Below are positions 48,032-57,675 of a DNA stretch of 64,000 bases, one piece after another. Within the stretch, counting starts at the first letter, position 1; the number at the start of each line of letters is the position of its first letter. Origin of the DNA: Streptomyces hygroscopicus (GTDB taxonomy: Bacteria > Actinomycetota > Actinomycetes > Streptomycetales > Streptomycetaceae); NCBI GenBank assembly GCA_002021875.1, contig CP018627.1:2790001-2854000 (forward strand). The letters run 5' to 3'. The notes under the pieces are model-generated. The model did no database searches and was not told the origin of the DNA. It saw nothing but the letters and a program-made list of their open reading frames with translations. A program made the translations under genes and the position numbers.

Positions 48032-49105
48032 TTACGGCTCCTTGCGGCCCAGCATCTTGTTGACCCGCGAGCCCACGCCCCAGGACATGACCCGCCAGGC
48101 CGCCTCCGTGACGATGTCGCGGCTCATCTTGCTCTCGCCGCGCTCGCGTTCGATGAAGGTGACCGGAACCTCGATGACATGGAAGCCCGCCTTGATGGCC
48201 CGCCAGGCCAGGTCGATCTGGAAGCAGTAGCCCTGGGAGGCGACCTCGTCCATGCCGATGCCCTCGAGCGTCTCCTTACGGAACGCGCGATAGCCGGCCG
48301 TCATATCGCGGATCGGCACATCGAGGAGAAGGCGGGAGTACGTGCTGCCGCCCCGGGAGATGAACTCGCGGGACTTGGGCCAGTTGACGATGCGGCCGCC
48401 GGGCACCCAGCGGGAACCGATCACCAGATCCGCGCCCTTGAGCGCGGTGAGCAGCCGGGGCAGTTCCTCGGGCTGGTGGGAGCCGTCGGCGTCCATCTCC
48501 ACCAGCACGCCGTAGCCGTGCTCGATGCCCCAGCGGAACCCGGCCAGATAGGCGGCGCCGAGGCCCTCCTTGCCCTTGCGGTGCAACACCTTGACGCGGT
48601 CGTCCTCGGCGGCCAGCTCATCGGCGACCTTGCCGGTACCGTCCGGGCTGTTGTCGTCCGCGACGAGGATGTGCGCGTCCGGAACCGACTCCCGGACCCG
48701 CTCGACGATCGACTTGATGTTCTCCGCCTCGTTATAGGTCGGGATGATCACCAAGGTCGTACCGAGCGGACCGTACTTCCGCCGGCCACCGTCGTCCTGA
48801 CGCTCGCGGCCCGGCTCCGCATCCGCGCCGTCGGTGCGCGGCTCGTCGGCTTCGGCCAGCGGCGCGTCGGCCTTCATGCTGGGCTCCGCGGCTCCGGCAC
48901 CCGGCGCGTCGGCCTTCGCGCTCGACTCCGCGGCTCCGGCACCCGGCGCGTCGACCTTCGCGCTCGACTCACCAGCCTTCGCACTCGGCTCTCCGGCCTC
49001 GCGTGCGTCGCTCACGGCGTCGGATTGTTCGCTTCTCCGCCCGTGAGACGAATCATCACGGTCGTTGCTCCGGCGCGGCTCCTCGGCCTCGCGTGCGTCG
49101 CTCAC
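48032..49105 (-). CDS. ppm1: Polyprenol monophosphomannose synthase
   Basis: A 357-residue GT2 glycosyltransferase that transfers mannose from GDP-mannose to polyprenyl phosphate, feeding protein O-mannosylation. The catalytic domain spans about residues 110-345: TLVIIPTYNEAENIKSIVERV, ILVADDNSPDGTG, VLVEMDADGSHQPEELPRLL (DAD metal site), and FIERERGESKMS. The first 105 residues are a low-complexity Ala/Glu/Ser tail containing a 30-codon in-frame duplication. I chose GTG 49105, 2 nt after the lnt stop; a second GTG at the inner repeat copy (49015) is possible. In mycobacteria Ppm1 is fused to Lnt; here the two are adjacent genes. Confidence 0.93.
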   Translation of the reverse strand: MSDAREAEEPRRSNDRDDSSHGRRSEQSDAVSDAREAGEPSAKAGESSAKVDAPGAGAAESSAKADAPGAGAAEPSMKADAPLAEADEPRTDGADAEPGRERQDDGGRRKYGPLGTTLVIIPTYNEAENIKSIVERVRESVPDAHILVADDNSPDGTGKVADELAAEDDRVKVLHRKGKEGLGAAYLAGFRWGIEHGYGVLVEMDADGSHQPEELPRLLTALKGADLVIGSRWVPGGRIVNWPKSREFISRGGSTYSRLLLDVPIRDMTAGYRAFRKETLEGIGMDEVASQGYCFQIDLAWRAIKAGFHVIEVPVTFIERERGESKMSRDIVTEAAWRVMSWGVGSRVNKMLGRKEP

Positions 49106-49108
49106 GGC
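48994..49108 (-). repeat. 90-bp duplication of the ppm start region
   Basis: An identical 25-bp block occurs at 48994-49018 and 49084-49108, exactly 90 bp apart. Leftward it reads GCCGTGAGCGACGCACGCG and contains the GTG start with VSDARE. The duplication is in frame and gives the protein two possible starts. Between the copies, further AlaGlySer repeats are visible. Confidence 0.85.
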
Positions 49109-50883
49109 TACTGCCCCTTCTCGTCCGTACGTCCCCGACGGCCGATCGTGATCGCGGCCGCGCAGGACAGAACGCCCACCATAGCGAGCACCCACTCGGG
49201 GATCGCACCGACGCGGTCGGCCAGGGTCTTGCCGTCACGCAGCGGGATGCGCGCGGTGAGCACATCTTGCGTGAATTCTTTCGTCCGCTGCTCGATCGTG
49301 CCATCCGGGGAGACCACGGCGCTGATCCCGCTCGTGGCAGCGGTGATCACCGGCCGACCGTGTTCGATCGCCCTCAGCTTGGACATGACCAGCTGCTGCT
49401 CGGGCTGGCCGCTGCGCCCGTAGGTGGCGTTGTTGGTCTGGACGACGATCGCCCGGGCGCCCGCGTTGACCGTGTCGCGGACGATCTCGTCGTAGGCGAC
49501 CTCGAAGCAGATCACATCGCCGAGCCGGGCGGGGCCGACCTTGAGCACGCCGGTGTGGTCGCCGGGGTAGAAGTCGCGGGGCACCCGCTGGAGCCGGGTG
49601 ATGATCTTGCTGAGCTGCTGGCGGAAGGGGACGTACTCACCGAAGGGCACGGGGTGCTGCTTGGTGTACGAGGCGCCGGGGCCGCTCTTCGGGTCCCAGA
49701 CGATGCCCTGGTTCTCCACATAGCCCTGTTTGGTCGGATGGTCGACCAGGGCACCGACCAGCACCGGAACGCCGATCGCCTTCACGGCCTCGTCCATCCG
49801 GGCGTATGCCTCCCGATACTGGAAGGGATCGAGGTCGGAGGCGTTTTCCGGCCAGATGACGAGATCGGGCTTGGCGATCCGGCCCGCCTTGACGTCCTTG
49901 GCCAGGTCCAGGGTCGCGTTCACATGGTTATTGAGGATCTTCATCGGGCGGCCCAGGAAGTCCATCCCGGCCTGCTGCACATTGCCCTGGACGACGGCGA
50001 TATCGACCGAGTCGTCGGCGGCGGTGGGGATGGGCACCGCGAATCCGGCCACCGTCACGGCGGCGGCGACGGCCACGGCCCCGGCGGCGGGCAGGGCGCC
50101 GCGCGGCGAGAGGCCCCCGGCGCGGCGCAGCCGCCACAGGACGAGCGCGGCGGAGGCGAGCGCCCCGCCCGTCAGCGCGACGCCGAAGGTGACCAGCGGG
50201 GCGCCGCCCAGCGCGGCGAGCGGCGTGTAGGGCGAGCCGGTATTGGCGAAGGCCAGCCGGCCCCAGGGGAAGCCGCCGAAGGGCACCCGGTCGCGGGCCC
50301 ACTCCTCGGCGACCCACAGACAGGCCGTCCACAGCGGCCACAGGGCCGGTACCGGCAGCCGGGAGACCAGGGCCAGGCCCGCCCCCATCAGCGCGAGGAA
50401 GGCCGCCTGGATGACGGACAGGCCGATCACCGCGTCCCAGCCCACGACGCTGAGCCACTTCAGCAGCAGCAGGAAGAACGGCACCCCGAAGGCGAAGCCC
50501 GTCCAGGCGCCCTGGCGCGCGGTCCGGCCGTGGGTGAGCAGGGCCAGGGCGGCGACGGCCACCAGGGACAGCGGCCACACCCCGAACGGCGGGAAGGCGA
50601 GGCCGAGCGCGAGCCCGCCGACCGCCGCCAACGCGCTGCGCCGCGCCTCGTGGCGGGCGAGCAGGCCCAGACGGCGCAGCCGGCCGGGCCGCCGCTCTCC
50701 GCCGGACGGCTCGGACGCGGTCGCGGGCGCCGCGGTCCCGGTCTCGCCGCCCTCGGCGGTGTCACCGCCTTCGACGGCGCCGCCGGTGGGCGGCGTGACG
50801 GCGGGGCCGGACCGCGGACCCGGACGGTCTGCGTCCGGCCCGGTGGGGGCGGTTTCGGCGGTGGTGTCGGAACCCGATGGCAC
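49108..50883 (-). CDS. lnt: Apolipoprotein N-acyltransferase
   Basis: A 591-residue membrane enzyme that adds the third acyl chain to lipoproteins. After a 65-residue hydrophilic tail come five or six membrane helices (LALGLAFPPFGVWPLSLVAVAALALL, EEWARDRVPFGGFPWGRLAF) and a nitrilase-like catalytic domain from about residue 295. The triad is visible: Glu in VIWPENAS, Lys in ASYTKQHPVPFGEYVP, Cys in DVICFEVAYDE. The start is GTG 50883 with AGGAAGG upstream. Lnt supplies the same pathway neighbour as Ppm1 in mycobacteria. Confidence 0.94.
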   Translation of the reverse strand: MPSGSDTTAETAPTGPDADRPGPRSGPAVTPPTGGAVEGGDTAEGGETGTAAPATASEPSGGERRPGRLRRLGLLARHEARRSALAAVGGLALGLAFPPFGVWPLSLVAVAALALLTHGRTARQGAWTGFAFGVPFFLLLLKWLSVVGWDAVIGLSVIQAAFLALMGAGLALVSRLPVPALWPLWTACLWVAEEWARDRVPFGGFPWGRLAFANTGSPYTPLAALGGAPLVTFGVALTGGALASAALVLWRLRRAGGLSPRGALPAAGAVAVAAAVTVAGFAVPIPTAADDSVDIAVVQGNVQQAGMDFLGRPMKILNNHVNATLDLAKDVKAGRIAKPDLVIWPENASDLDPFQYREAYARMDEAVKAIGVPVLVGALVDHPTKQGYVENQGIVWDPKSGPGASYTKQHPVPFGEYVPFRQQLSKIITRLQRVPRDFYPGDHTGVLKVGPARLGDVICFEVAYDEIVRDTVNAGARAIVVQTNNATYGRSGQPEQQLVMSKLRAIEHGRPVITAATSGISAVVSPDGTIEQRTKEFTQDVLTARIPLRDGKTLADRVGAIPEWVLAMVGVLSCAAAITIGRRGRTDEKGQ

Positions 50884-51460
50884 GGTGCGGCCTTCCTACA
50901 GGTCGTGCTGTGGTGAAGTGACCGTATAACGCGGGCGCCCAGAAGTTGTCCCGAGGTGCGGATTGTGACCTCGGGCCATGGAAACGCTTCGGCCATGGCG
51001 GGGGTTCCTCGCCCGGCGGCGGCCCCGCCCCCGCGTCGGGGGGCGGTCCGCCGGTGTGCGCGTGCGGAGTGGGGGCCCGACGCCCTTCGGGCCGACCTGG
51101 GACCCGCTGGCTGCGGATCGACCGAGAGCCGTTGTCTACTGAGCGTCCGGGCCCCTCCCGGGTCGCACCTGCCGACCCGGCGATCCCTCCCTCGCCCCCG
51201 TGCGCTGGACCTGGCTCCCAGTGGCGGCGCACCACGGCGGCGCGTCTCCCTCTGGCCCAGCGGCGTTCGACGACTGCGTGAAGATTCCCCGGTCGGGCGT
51301 CCAATGGTGGACGAGGCCGAACCTACCGGCCACCGACCGCACCCTGTCAACAGCCACATGACCTGCGCCGTTTCCTCAAATGACCAGGTCAGTACGGACG
51401 ATGTTCAGATGCCACGACAGGCCGGGGGCTCATCGTTCGGCGGTACGGGGCGCCCGCGCG
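50884..51460. other. Gene-free 577-bp gap
   Basis: I see no gene with normal codon bias here. The right end has TGACCTG...CAGGTCA, a loose inverted repeat near 51360-51393. The left end should hold the leftward lnt promoter: a TATACG-like box lies near 50925 in leftward reading. Otherwise nothing is recognised. Confidence 0.5.
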
Positions 51461-53104
51461 TCACTCGTCCGGCCGGAGGTGGACGGTGCGTCCGCCCACC
51501 ACCGTGCGCACACAGACGGGCAGTTGACCGCCGGGGGTGAGGTCGGGCAGGCCGGGGGTGCCGGAGCGGGGGTCGGTCGACCACCCGGCGACCCGCGTGT
51601 CGGGCACCTGCACGATGAGTTCACCGGTCCGCCAGATCGCGTAGTCGGCGGGCGCGCCGGGCACCAGGACGCCCGCGTCGTCCCGCCCGATGGCCCGCCA
51701 GCCGCCGCGGGTGTGGGCGGTGAAGGCGGCGCGGACGGAGATCCGGTGTTCCGGGGTGCGGTGGAAGGCGGCGGCGCGCACGGTGCCCCAGGGGTCGAGC
51801 GGGGTGACCGGGCTGTCGGAGCCGAGCGCCAGGGGCACACCGGCGCGCAGCAGCGCCGCGTACGGGTTGAGGGTGCGGGCCCGCCCGGGGCCGAGCCGCT
51901 GGGCGTACATGCCGTCCTCGCCGCCCCACAGTGCGTCGAAGGCGGGCTGGACGGAGGCGGTGAGGCCGAGGTCGGCGAAGGCCGCGATGGTCCCGGGGGT
52001 GAGCATCTCGGCGTGTTCGACGCGGTGGCGGGCGGCGCGGACGCGGGCGAGCCCGGCCTTGTCGGCGGCGGCCCGTACGCCCTCGACGACGGCCGTGACG
52101 GCGGCGTCGCCGATGGCGTGGAATCCGGCCTGGATCCCGGCCTCGGTGCAGGCGATGACATGGGCGGCGATGGCCGCCGCGTCCAGATAGGCGGTGCCGG
52201 TGTGCGGCGTGTCGGCGTACGGCTGGTGGAGACACGCCGTGTGCGAGCCGAGCGCCCCGTCGGCGAAGAGGTCGCCCGCCGCGCCGATGGCGCCGAGTTC
52301 GCGCACCTTGTCCAGGTCGGCGGCGCTGCTCGCGGCCTCGGCCCAGTAGCCGTGGACCCGCGGTCCCGGCTCCCCGGCGGCAAGCTTCAGCAGCCCGGTG
52401 AGGTCGTCCTCGGAGGAGATGTCGGGCCCGGCGCATTCGTGGAGGGAGCCGATGCCGAGCGAGGCGGCGCGGGCCAGGGCGGCCCGCTGGGCGTCGGTGC
52501 GCTGCCGCTCGGTGACGGCCGCGTGGGCGGCGGCCCGGACGGCGTGGTGGGCGGCGCCGGTCAGGGGGGCGTCGGCGCGGTGGCCGGCCAGGTCCGACAC
52601 GCCGGGGACGCGGTCGAGGAGGGCGGTGGTGACGACGGCGGAGTGCACATCGATGCGGGTGAGATAGAGGGGGCGGCCGCCGGTCGCCTCGTCGAGTTCG
52701 GCCCGCGACGGCGGCCGTCCCTCGGGCCAGCGGGCGGCGTCCCAGCCGTGGCCGAGCAGCACCCGGTCGGCGGGGTGGGCGGCGGCGAAGGCGCGCACCC
52801 GCTCCAGCGCGTCGGCGAGCGTACGGGCGCCGGTGAGATCGAGTCCGGTGAGGGCGAGCCCGGTCGCGGTGGTGTGCACATGCGCATCGGTGAACGCCGG
52901 GGTGACCAGTGCCCCGTCCAGCGGGATGATCTCGTCCACGCCGTCCGCGAAGCTGTCCGCGGCCCCTTCGGAGCCGACCCAGGCGATGGTGCCGCGCTCG
53001 ACGACCATCGCGGTCGCGAACGGATCGGCGGGGCTGTGGACCTCACCTCCGCGCAGCAGGACGGTACGGCCTTCGGGGGCCTGGGCGGGGGTCGGGTCGT
53101 TCAC
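51461..53104 (-). CDS. Amidohydrolase family protein (YtcJ-like)
   Basis: A 547-residue metal-dependent hydrolase. Metal-site motifs are DAHVH near residue 70, HAIGDAAV near 315, HRVEHAE near 345 and GSDSPVTP near 435, in the order seen in the YtcJ/amidohydrolase 3 group. A beta-sandwich built from both termini (VLLRGGEVHSPADPFATAMVVERGTIAWVG; ADYAIWRTGELIVQVPDTRVAG) is typical. It lacks a signal peptide. The start is GTG 53104. Substrates of this group are diverse (amides, ureas, formamides). The Lrp-type gene just upstream in the same direction may regulate it. Confidence 0.88.
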   Translation of the reverse strand: MNDPTPAQAPEGRTVLLRGGEVHSPADPFATAMVVERGTIAWVGSEGAADSFADGVDEIIPLDGALVTPAFTDAHVHTTATGLALTGLDLTGARTLADALERVRAFAAAHPADRVLLGHGWDAARWPEGRPPSRAELDEATGGRPLYLTRIDVHSAVVTTALLDRVPGVSDLAGHRADAPLTGAAHHAVRAAAHAAVTERQRTDAQRAALARAASLGIGSLHECAGPDISSEDDLTGLLKLAAGEPGPRVHGYWAEAASSAADLDKVRELGAIGAAGDLFADGALGSHTACLHQPYADTPHTGTAYLDAAAIAAHVIACTEAGIQAGFHAIGDAAVTAVVEGVRAAADKAGLARVRAARHRVEHAEMLTPGTIAAFADLGLTASVQPAFDALWGGEDGMYAQRLGPGRARTLNPYAALLRAGVPLALGSDSPVTPLDPWGTVRAAAFHRTPEHRISVRAAFTAHTRGGWRAIGRDDAGVLVPGAPADYAIWRTGELIVQVPDTRVAGWSTDPRSGTPGLPDLTPGGQLPVCVRTVVGGRTVHLRPDE

Positions 53105-53173
53105 GGCGGGCTGCCTCGGGGGGTATCAGATGAGGGGGCTGGGAAGGGGGCCCGGCAAAGAGAGGCCGGGCGT

Positions 53174-53614
53174 TCAGACGCGCGGCGGGCGCGCCTCGTA
53201 GGGCGTGGAGAGGACCACGGTGGTGCGGGTGGAGACTCCGGCCAGCGAGCGGATCCGGCTGAGCAGGTGCTCCAGCTCCAGCGGGGTGGCGACGCGCACC
53301 TTGAGGATGTAGTTCTCATCGCCCGCGACGCTGTGGCACGCCTCGATCTCGGGCACCTCGGCGAGCCGCTCGGAGATGTCGTCGGGCGCGCTGGGGTCGA
53401 AGGGTTTGACCGAGATGAACGCGGTGAGGGGCAGCCCGACGGCCTCGGGGTCCACGACGGCGGCATAGCCGCGGATCACGCCCCGTTGTTCGAGGCGGCG
53501 AACCCGCTGGTGCACGGCCGATGTGGACAGGCCGGTGGCCTTGCCCAGGTCCGTGTAGCTCATCCGGCCGTCCTTGACGAGCAGCTCCACGATCTGTCTG
53601 TCCAACTCCTCCAC
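53174..53614 (-). CDS. Lrp/AsnC-family transcriptional regulator
   Basis: A 146-residue feast/famine regulator. The helix-turn-helix is at residues about 4-50 (LDRQIVELLVKDGRMSYTDLGKATGLSTSAVHQRVRRLEQRGVIRGY) and the RAM amino-acid-binding domain at about 65-140 (EACHSVAGDENYILKVRVATPLELEHLL). The start is GTG 53614. It lies 69 nt upstream of the amidohydrolase gene in the same direction. It probably senses an amino acid and controls neighbouring genes. Confidence 0.93.
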   Translation of the reverse strand: MEELDRQIVELLVKDGRMSYTDLGKATGLSTSAVHQRVRRLEQRGVIRGYAAVVDPEAVGLPLTAFISVKPFDPSAPDDISERLAEVPEIEACHSVAGDENYILKVRVATPLELEHLLSRIRSLAGVSTRTTVVLSTPYEARPPRV

Positions 53615-53831
53615 AGCCGATCACCTTATGTGGTCGGGAGGGCTCCGGCACAACGGGTGGGCACACCGGGCAGAGACGCCCGTACACCGCACCTGCACCG
53701 GGCATGTGACGAACGCCACATCTCCTCATGGGTGTCCTATGAGTTGCCGCGATTACCTATGCGGCCGCGAGGGAAATGCTTGCTGTGGTCGAGGCCGACG
53801 CGCCCGACCAGCCCACCCGAGGGGGAAACAC

Positions 53832-54197
53832 ATGCCTCAGCTCGAGCGCCTCGACACAGGCGACATCGATACCGACGAGCACAACGACACCTATGAGATG
53901 TTCCGGGTGATCTGCCCGGACTGCGCGCGCCCCATCGCGCTCCTCGCCGACGAGGACGTTCTTCCCGAGCACGCGCTCTGCTCCTCCCCGTGGGACCCGT
54001 TCGGGCTCACGGTCTGCGCCGGCACCGGCCGCCGGGCGGCCGACGCCGCCCCCGCCGACGCGTCGCTGGAGGCGCGGGAGCGGGACGCCGCGCTGCTGCT
54101 GACGCTTCCGGCGGGCCTGGACTGGCGGACGCAGCCGTTCTCGCACCTCGGCGGCCCCGGCTCGCAGCCGGTCCGCTCCCCGGTGACGCGGCGGTAG
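53832..54197 (+). CDS. Hypothetical protein with CPDC motif
   Basis: A 121-residue cytosolic protein beginning MPQLERLDTGDIDTDEHNDTYEMFRVICPDCARPIALLADEDVLPEHALC. The Cys-Pro-Asp-Cys pair and two later cysteines (ALCSSPWDP, TVCAGTG) could bind zinc or iron. The second half is Ala/Arg-rich and less structured. The ATG at 53832 has GGGGGAAA upstream. Acidic N-terminus and codon bias support a real gene, probably a Streptomyces-specific family. I do not recognise a function. Confidence 0.75.
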   Translation: MPQLERLDTGDIDTDEHNDTYEMFRVICPDCARPIALLADEDVLPEHALCSSPWDPFGLTVCAGTGRRAADAAPADASLEARERDAALLLTLPAGLDWRTQPFSHLGGPGSQPVRSPVTRR

Positions 54198-54243
54198 GCG
54201 AACGGCGGGGGCGCATGCCGCGCCCCCCACCGAAACACCCGGC

Positions 54244-55416
54244 TCAGCCGGTCTCAGGTCCCGCGAGAGCGCGGGCGATGACCACCCGCTGGATCTGGTT
54301 GGTGCCCTCCACGATCTGCAGGACCTTCGCCTCACGCATATAACGCTCGACCGGGAAGTCCACCGTGTAGCCGTATCCGCCGAGCAGTTGGACGGCGTCG
54401 GTGGTGATCCGCATCGCGGCGTCCGTGCAGAACAGCTTGGCCATCGCCGCCTGCTTGGAGAACGGCCGCCCCGCGTCCCGCAGCCGTGCCGCCGCCAGGT
54501 ACAGGGCGCGCCCGGCCTCGATCTGGGTGGCCATGTCGGCGAGCATGAAGCGCAGCCCCTGGAAGTCGGCTATCGGCCGGCCGAACTGCCGCCGCTGCGC
54601 GGTGTAGGCGAGCGCCTCGTCCAGCGCCGCCTGGGCGACGCCGACGGCGCAGGCCGCGATGCCCAGACGGCCCGCGTCGAGGGCGGACAGGGCGATCGCG
54701 AACCCCTGGCCCTCCTCGCCGATGCGGCGCGCGTCGGGGACCCGCACTCCGTCGAGATGGATCTGGGCGGTCGGCGAACCGGCCATGCCCATCTTGTGCT
54801 CGGGTGCGGCCGCCGAGAGCCCGGGGGTGCCCGCGGGGACGAGGAAGGCGCTGATGCCCCGGGTGCGCTCGGGGCCGGTGCGGGCGAGCACGGTGTAGAA
54901 GTCGGCGATTCCGCCGTGGGTGATCCACGCCTTGGTGCCCTCGATCGTCCAGGTGTCCCCGTCACGGGTGGCCCGGGTGGTGAGCCCGGCCGCGTCGGAG
55001 CCGGAGGAGGGCTCGGAGAGGCAGTACGCGCCGAGCAGACCGCCGCCCAGCATCGCGGGAAGGTGCTCGGCCCGTTGCTCCTTGCTGCCGTAGCGGGCGA
55101 GGGCGTGGCAGGCCAGGGTGTGGACGCTGACGCCGAGGCCGACGGTCAGCCGGGCCGCCGCGAGTTCCTCCAGGACCTGCAGATAGACCTCGTACGGCTG
55201 GTCGCCACCGCCGAACTCCTCGGGCTGGACCAGCCCCAGCAGCCCGGACTCGGACAACAGGGTGAACAGCTCGCGGGGGAAGCGCCCGGCGGCCTCCTCC
55301 TCGGCGGCCCGGGGCTTGATCTCCCGTTCGATCAGCTCGCGGACGAGCGAAATCAGGTCGCGGGCCTCCTCGGTGGGCAGCTCGCGTTCCACCGGCTGCG
55401 GGCCGTGGTCGGTCAT
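54244..55416 (-). CDS. Acyl-CoA dehydrogenase
   Basis: A 390-residue flavoenzyme that introduces a trans-2 double bond into acyl-CoA. Conserved features are LLGLVQPEEFGGGDQPYEVYLQVLEELA, AYCLSEPSSGSDAAG (FAD/substrate loop near residue 135), the WITHGGIADFYTVLART segment, RRQFGRPIADFQGLRFMLADM, and QLLGGYGYTVDFPVERYMREAKVLQIVEGTNQIQR with the catalytic glutamate in EGT. That position is typical of short/medium-chain enzymes. The start ATG 55416 is chosen by family length. It has no fatty-acid neighbours, so the substrate is unknown. Confidence 0.94.
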   Translation of the reverse strand: MTDHGPQPVERELPTEEARDLISLVRELIEREIKPRAAEEEAAGRFPRELFTLLSESGLLGLVQPEEFGGGDQPYEVYLQVLEELAAARLTVGLGVSVHTLACHALARYGSKEQRAEHLPAMLGGGLLGAYCLSEPSSGSDAAGLTTRATRDGDTWTIEGTKAWITHGGIADFYTVLARTGPERTRGISAFLVPAGTPGLSAAAPEHKMGMAGSPTAQIHLDGVRVPDARRIGEEGQGFAIALSALDAGRLGIAACAVGVAQAALDEALAYTAQRRQFGRPIADFQGLRFMLADMATQIEAGRALYLAAARLRDAGRPFSKQAAMAKLFCTDAAMRITTDAVQLLGGYGYTVDFPVERYMREAKVLQIVEGTNQIQRVVIARALAGPETG

Positions 55417-55668
55417 GGCGGCGCTCTCCTCTCCCCTGTTCAGGCGCTGCGGCGACGTGCGCCGGGGTGTGGCGGCGCCGCCGGTGTTGCTGCCGCCGAC
55501 CGGCCCGCCCGCCCGGATCGCGAGGGGTGGTGACCTGTACCGCGGCGGTTGGAGTATGCCCGATCCCGGGCCTTCCGCCACCGGTTGCCCGATCTTCGAT
55601 CAACTTCGCACACGAACGCCCACCACCTTCTTACGCGCATTCCCACCAACGTCGCATGTGCGGAGCAA

Positions 55669-55712
55669 ATTGGCCCAGACCATTGACCCCACTGGTCTAG
55701 TCCTTCTACCTT
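55669..55712 (+). promoter_or_regulatory. Chitinase promoter with two DasR-like elements
   Basis: TGGCCCAGACCA (55671-55682) and TGGTCTAGTCCT (55693-55704) are spaced 22 bp apart, two helical turns, on the same face. Each matches 12 of 16 positions of the DasR consensus ACTGGTCTAGACCACT. TTGACC (55683-55688) and TACCTT (55707-55712), 18 bp apart, form the promoter, so one repeat abuts the -35 box and the other fills the spacer. This is the known Streptomyces chitinase promoter layout. The rest of the 385-bp gap shows nothing else. Confidence 0.8.
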
Positions 55713-55801
55713 TTCCCCACCTTGCCCTGCGCGTTCATGTCAAGCTATGGGCAGGTCGTCGGGCAGTTCACTCTCCCCTCACCCCCCACCGAGGAGACTC
55801 C

Positions 55802-57079
<1,278 letters not shown>

Positions 57080-57111
57080 CCCTCGTACGAACCCCGTACG
57101 CCCCCTGATGA

Positions 57112-57147
57112 CGCGGGCGGGGAGCCCTCACCGGCTCCCCGCCCGCG
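57112..57147 (+). terminator. Chitinase terminator
   Basis: A 15-bp perfect stem (CGCGGGCGGGGAGCC and its complement) with a 6-nt loop begins 33 nt after the chitinase stop. It is a strong GC-rich hairpin without T-tract. The rest of the 333-bp gap to 57412 contains a small GGGGC/GCCCC hairpin near 57335 and nothing else recognised. Confidence 0.85.
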
Positions 57148-57412
57148 TTGTCGTGCGTGGCGGGCCCGACGTGCGTGGCGGGCTCGACCGGCGGCCGACC
57201 GATCCTCAAGCGTTCAAGCGGCGTGCGAGGGGGCGCGGGAAGCGTAAGGGGAGATTCCCGGCAACGCCGCACACCCGGTGTGAACACGCTCCATCCGGTG
57301 CCCGTACCTGAACGCGGCTTGTTCTGACTGTTGCGGGGCATCCGCCCCACAAGGAAATCTGAGCGCACGGGTGGCCCGCACCGTCTCGTGCGCATGAACC
57401 AAAGGAACGATC

Positions 57413-57547
57413 ATGAGCTCCGAGCAGTGCCCGAGCTGTGGTGGCCAACTCGCCGTGAACCAGGACGGGTGGAAGATCTGCCACTCCTGCGGCTATGCCT
57501 CCCCGCCCGGGGTCGCGCCCGCTCCCTCTCTGCCCGCCCGAAGCTGA
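57413..57547 (+). CDS. 44-residue zinc-ribbon protein
   Basis: A very short gene, MSSEQCPSCGGQLAVNQDGW then KICHSCGYASPPGVAP, ending with TGA at 57545-57547. Two C-x-x-C pairs (Cys6/Cys9 and Cys23/Cys26) separated by 13 residues make a complete zinc ribbon of the rubredoxin-like type, as in many nucleic-acid-binding or transcription-associated small proteins. AAAGGAA lies 7-8 nt before the ATG. A proline-rich tail follows. It is unattached to an operon. The cysteine spacing makes it convincing despite its size. Confidence 0.7.
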   Translation: MSSEQCPSCGGQLAVNQDGWKICHSCGYASPPGVAPAPSLPARS

Positions 57548-57675
57548 CGGCCGACTCCCCCACCCCGTCCGCCCCTTAGTACCGTCTCCTCGTATCCCCG
57601 AAGCCCCGAATTCCCGAAACCCTGGGACCCTGGACCTCTGAACATTCCGCCCCCCGTACCGCTGAGCGAGGCACC

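Noticed and set aside
50884..51460. Several 70-190 codon frames in the gap before lnt
   Set aside because: All are Arg/Pro-rich, overlap each other and lack ribosome sites or motifs.
51380..53896. Rightward open frame of 838 codons opposite the amidohydrolase and Lrp genes
   Set aside because: Gly/Val/Arg-rich antisense artefact; the opposite strand carries two well-defined families.
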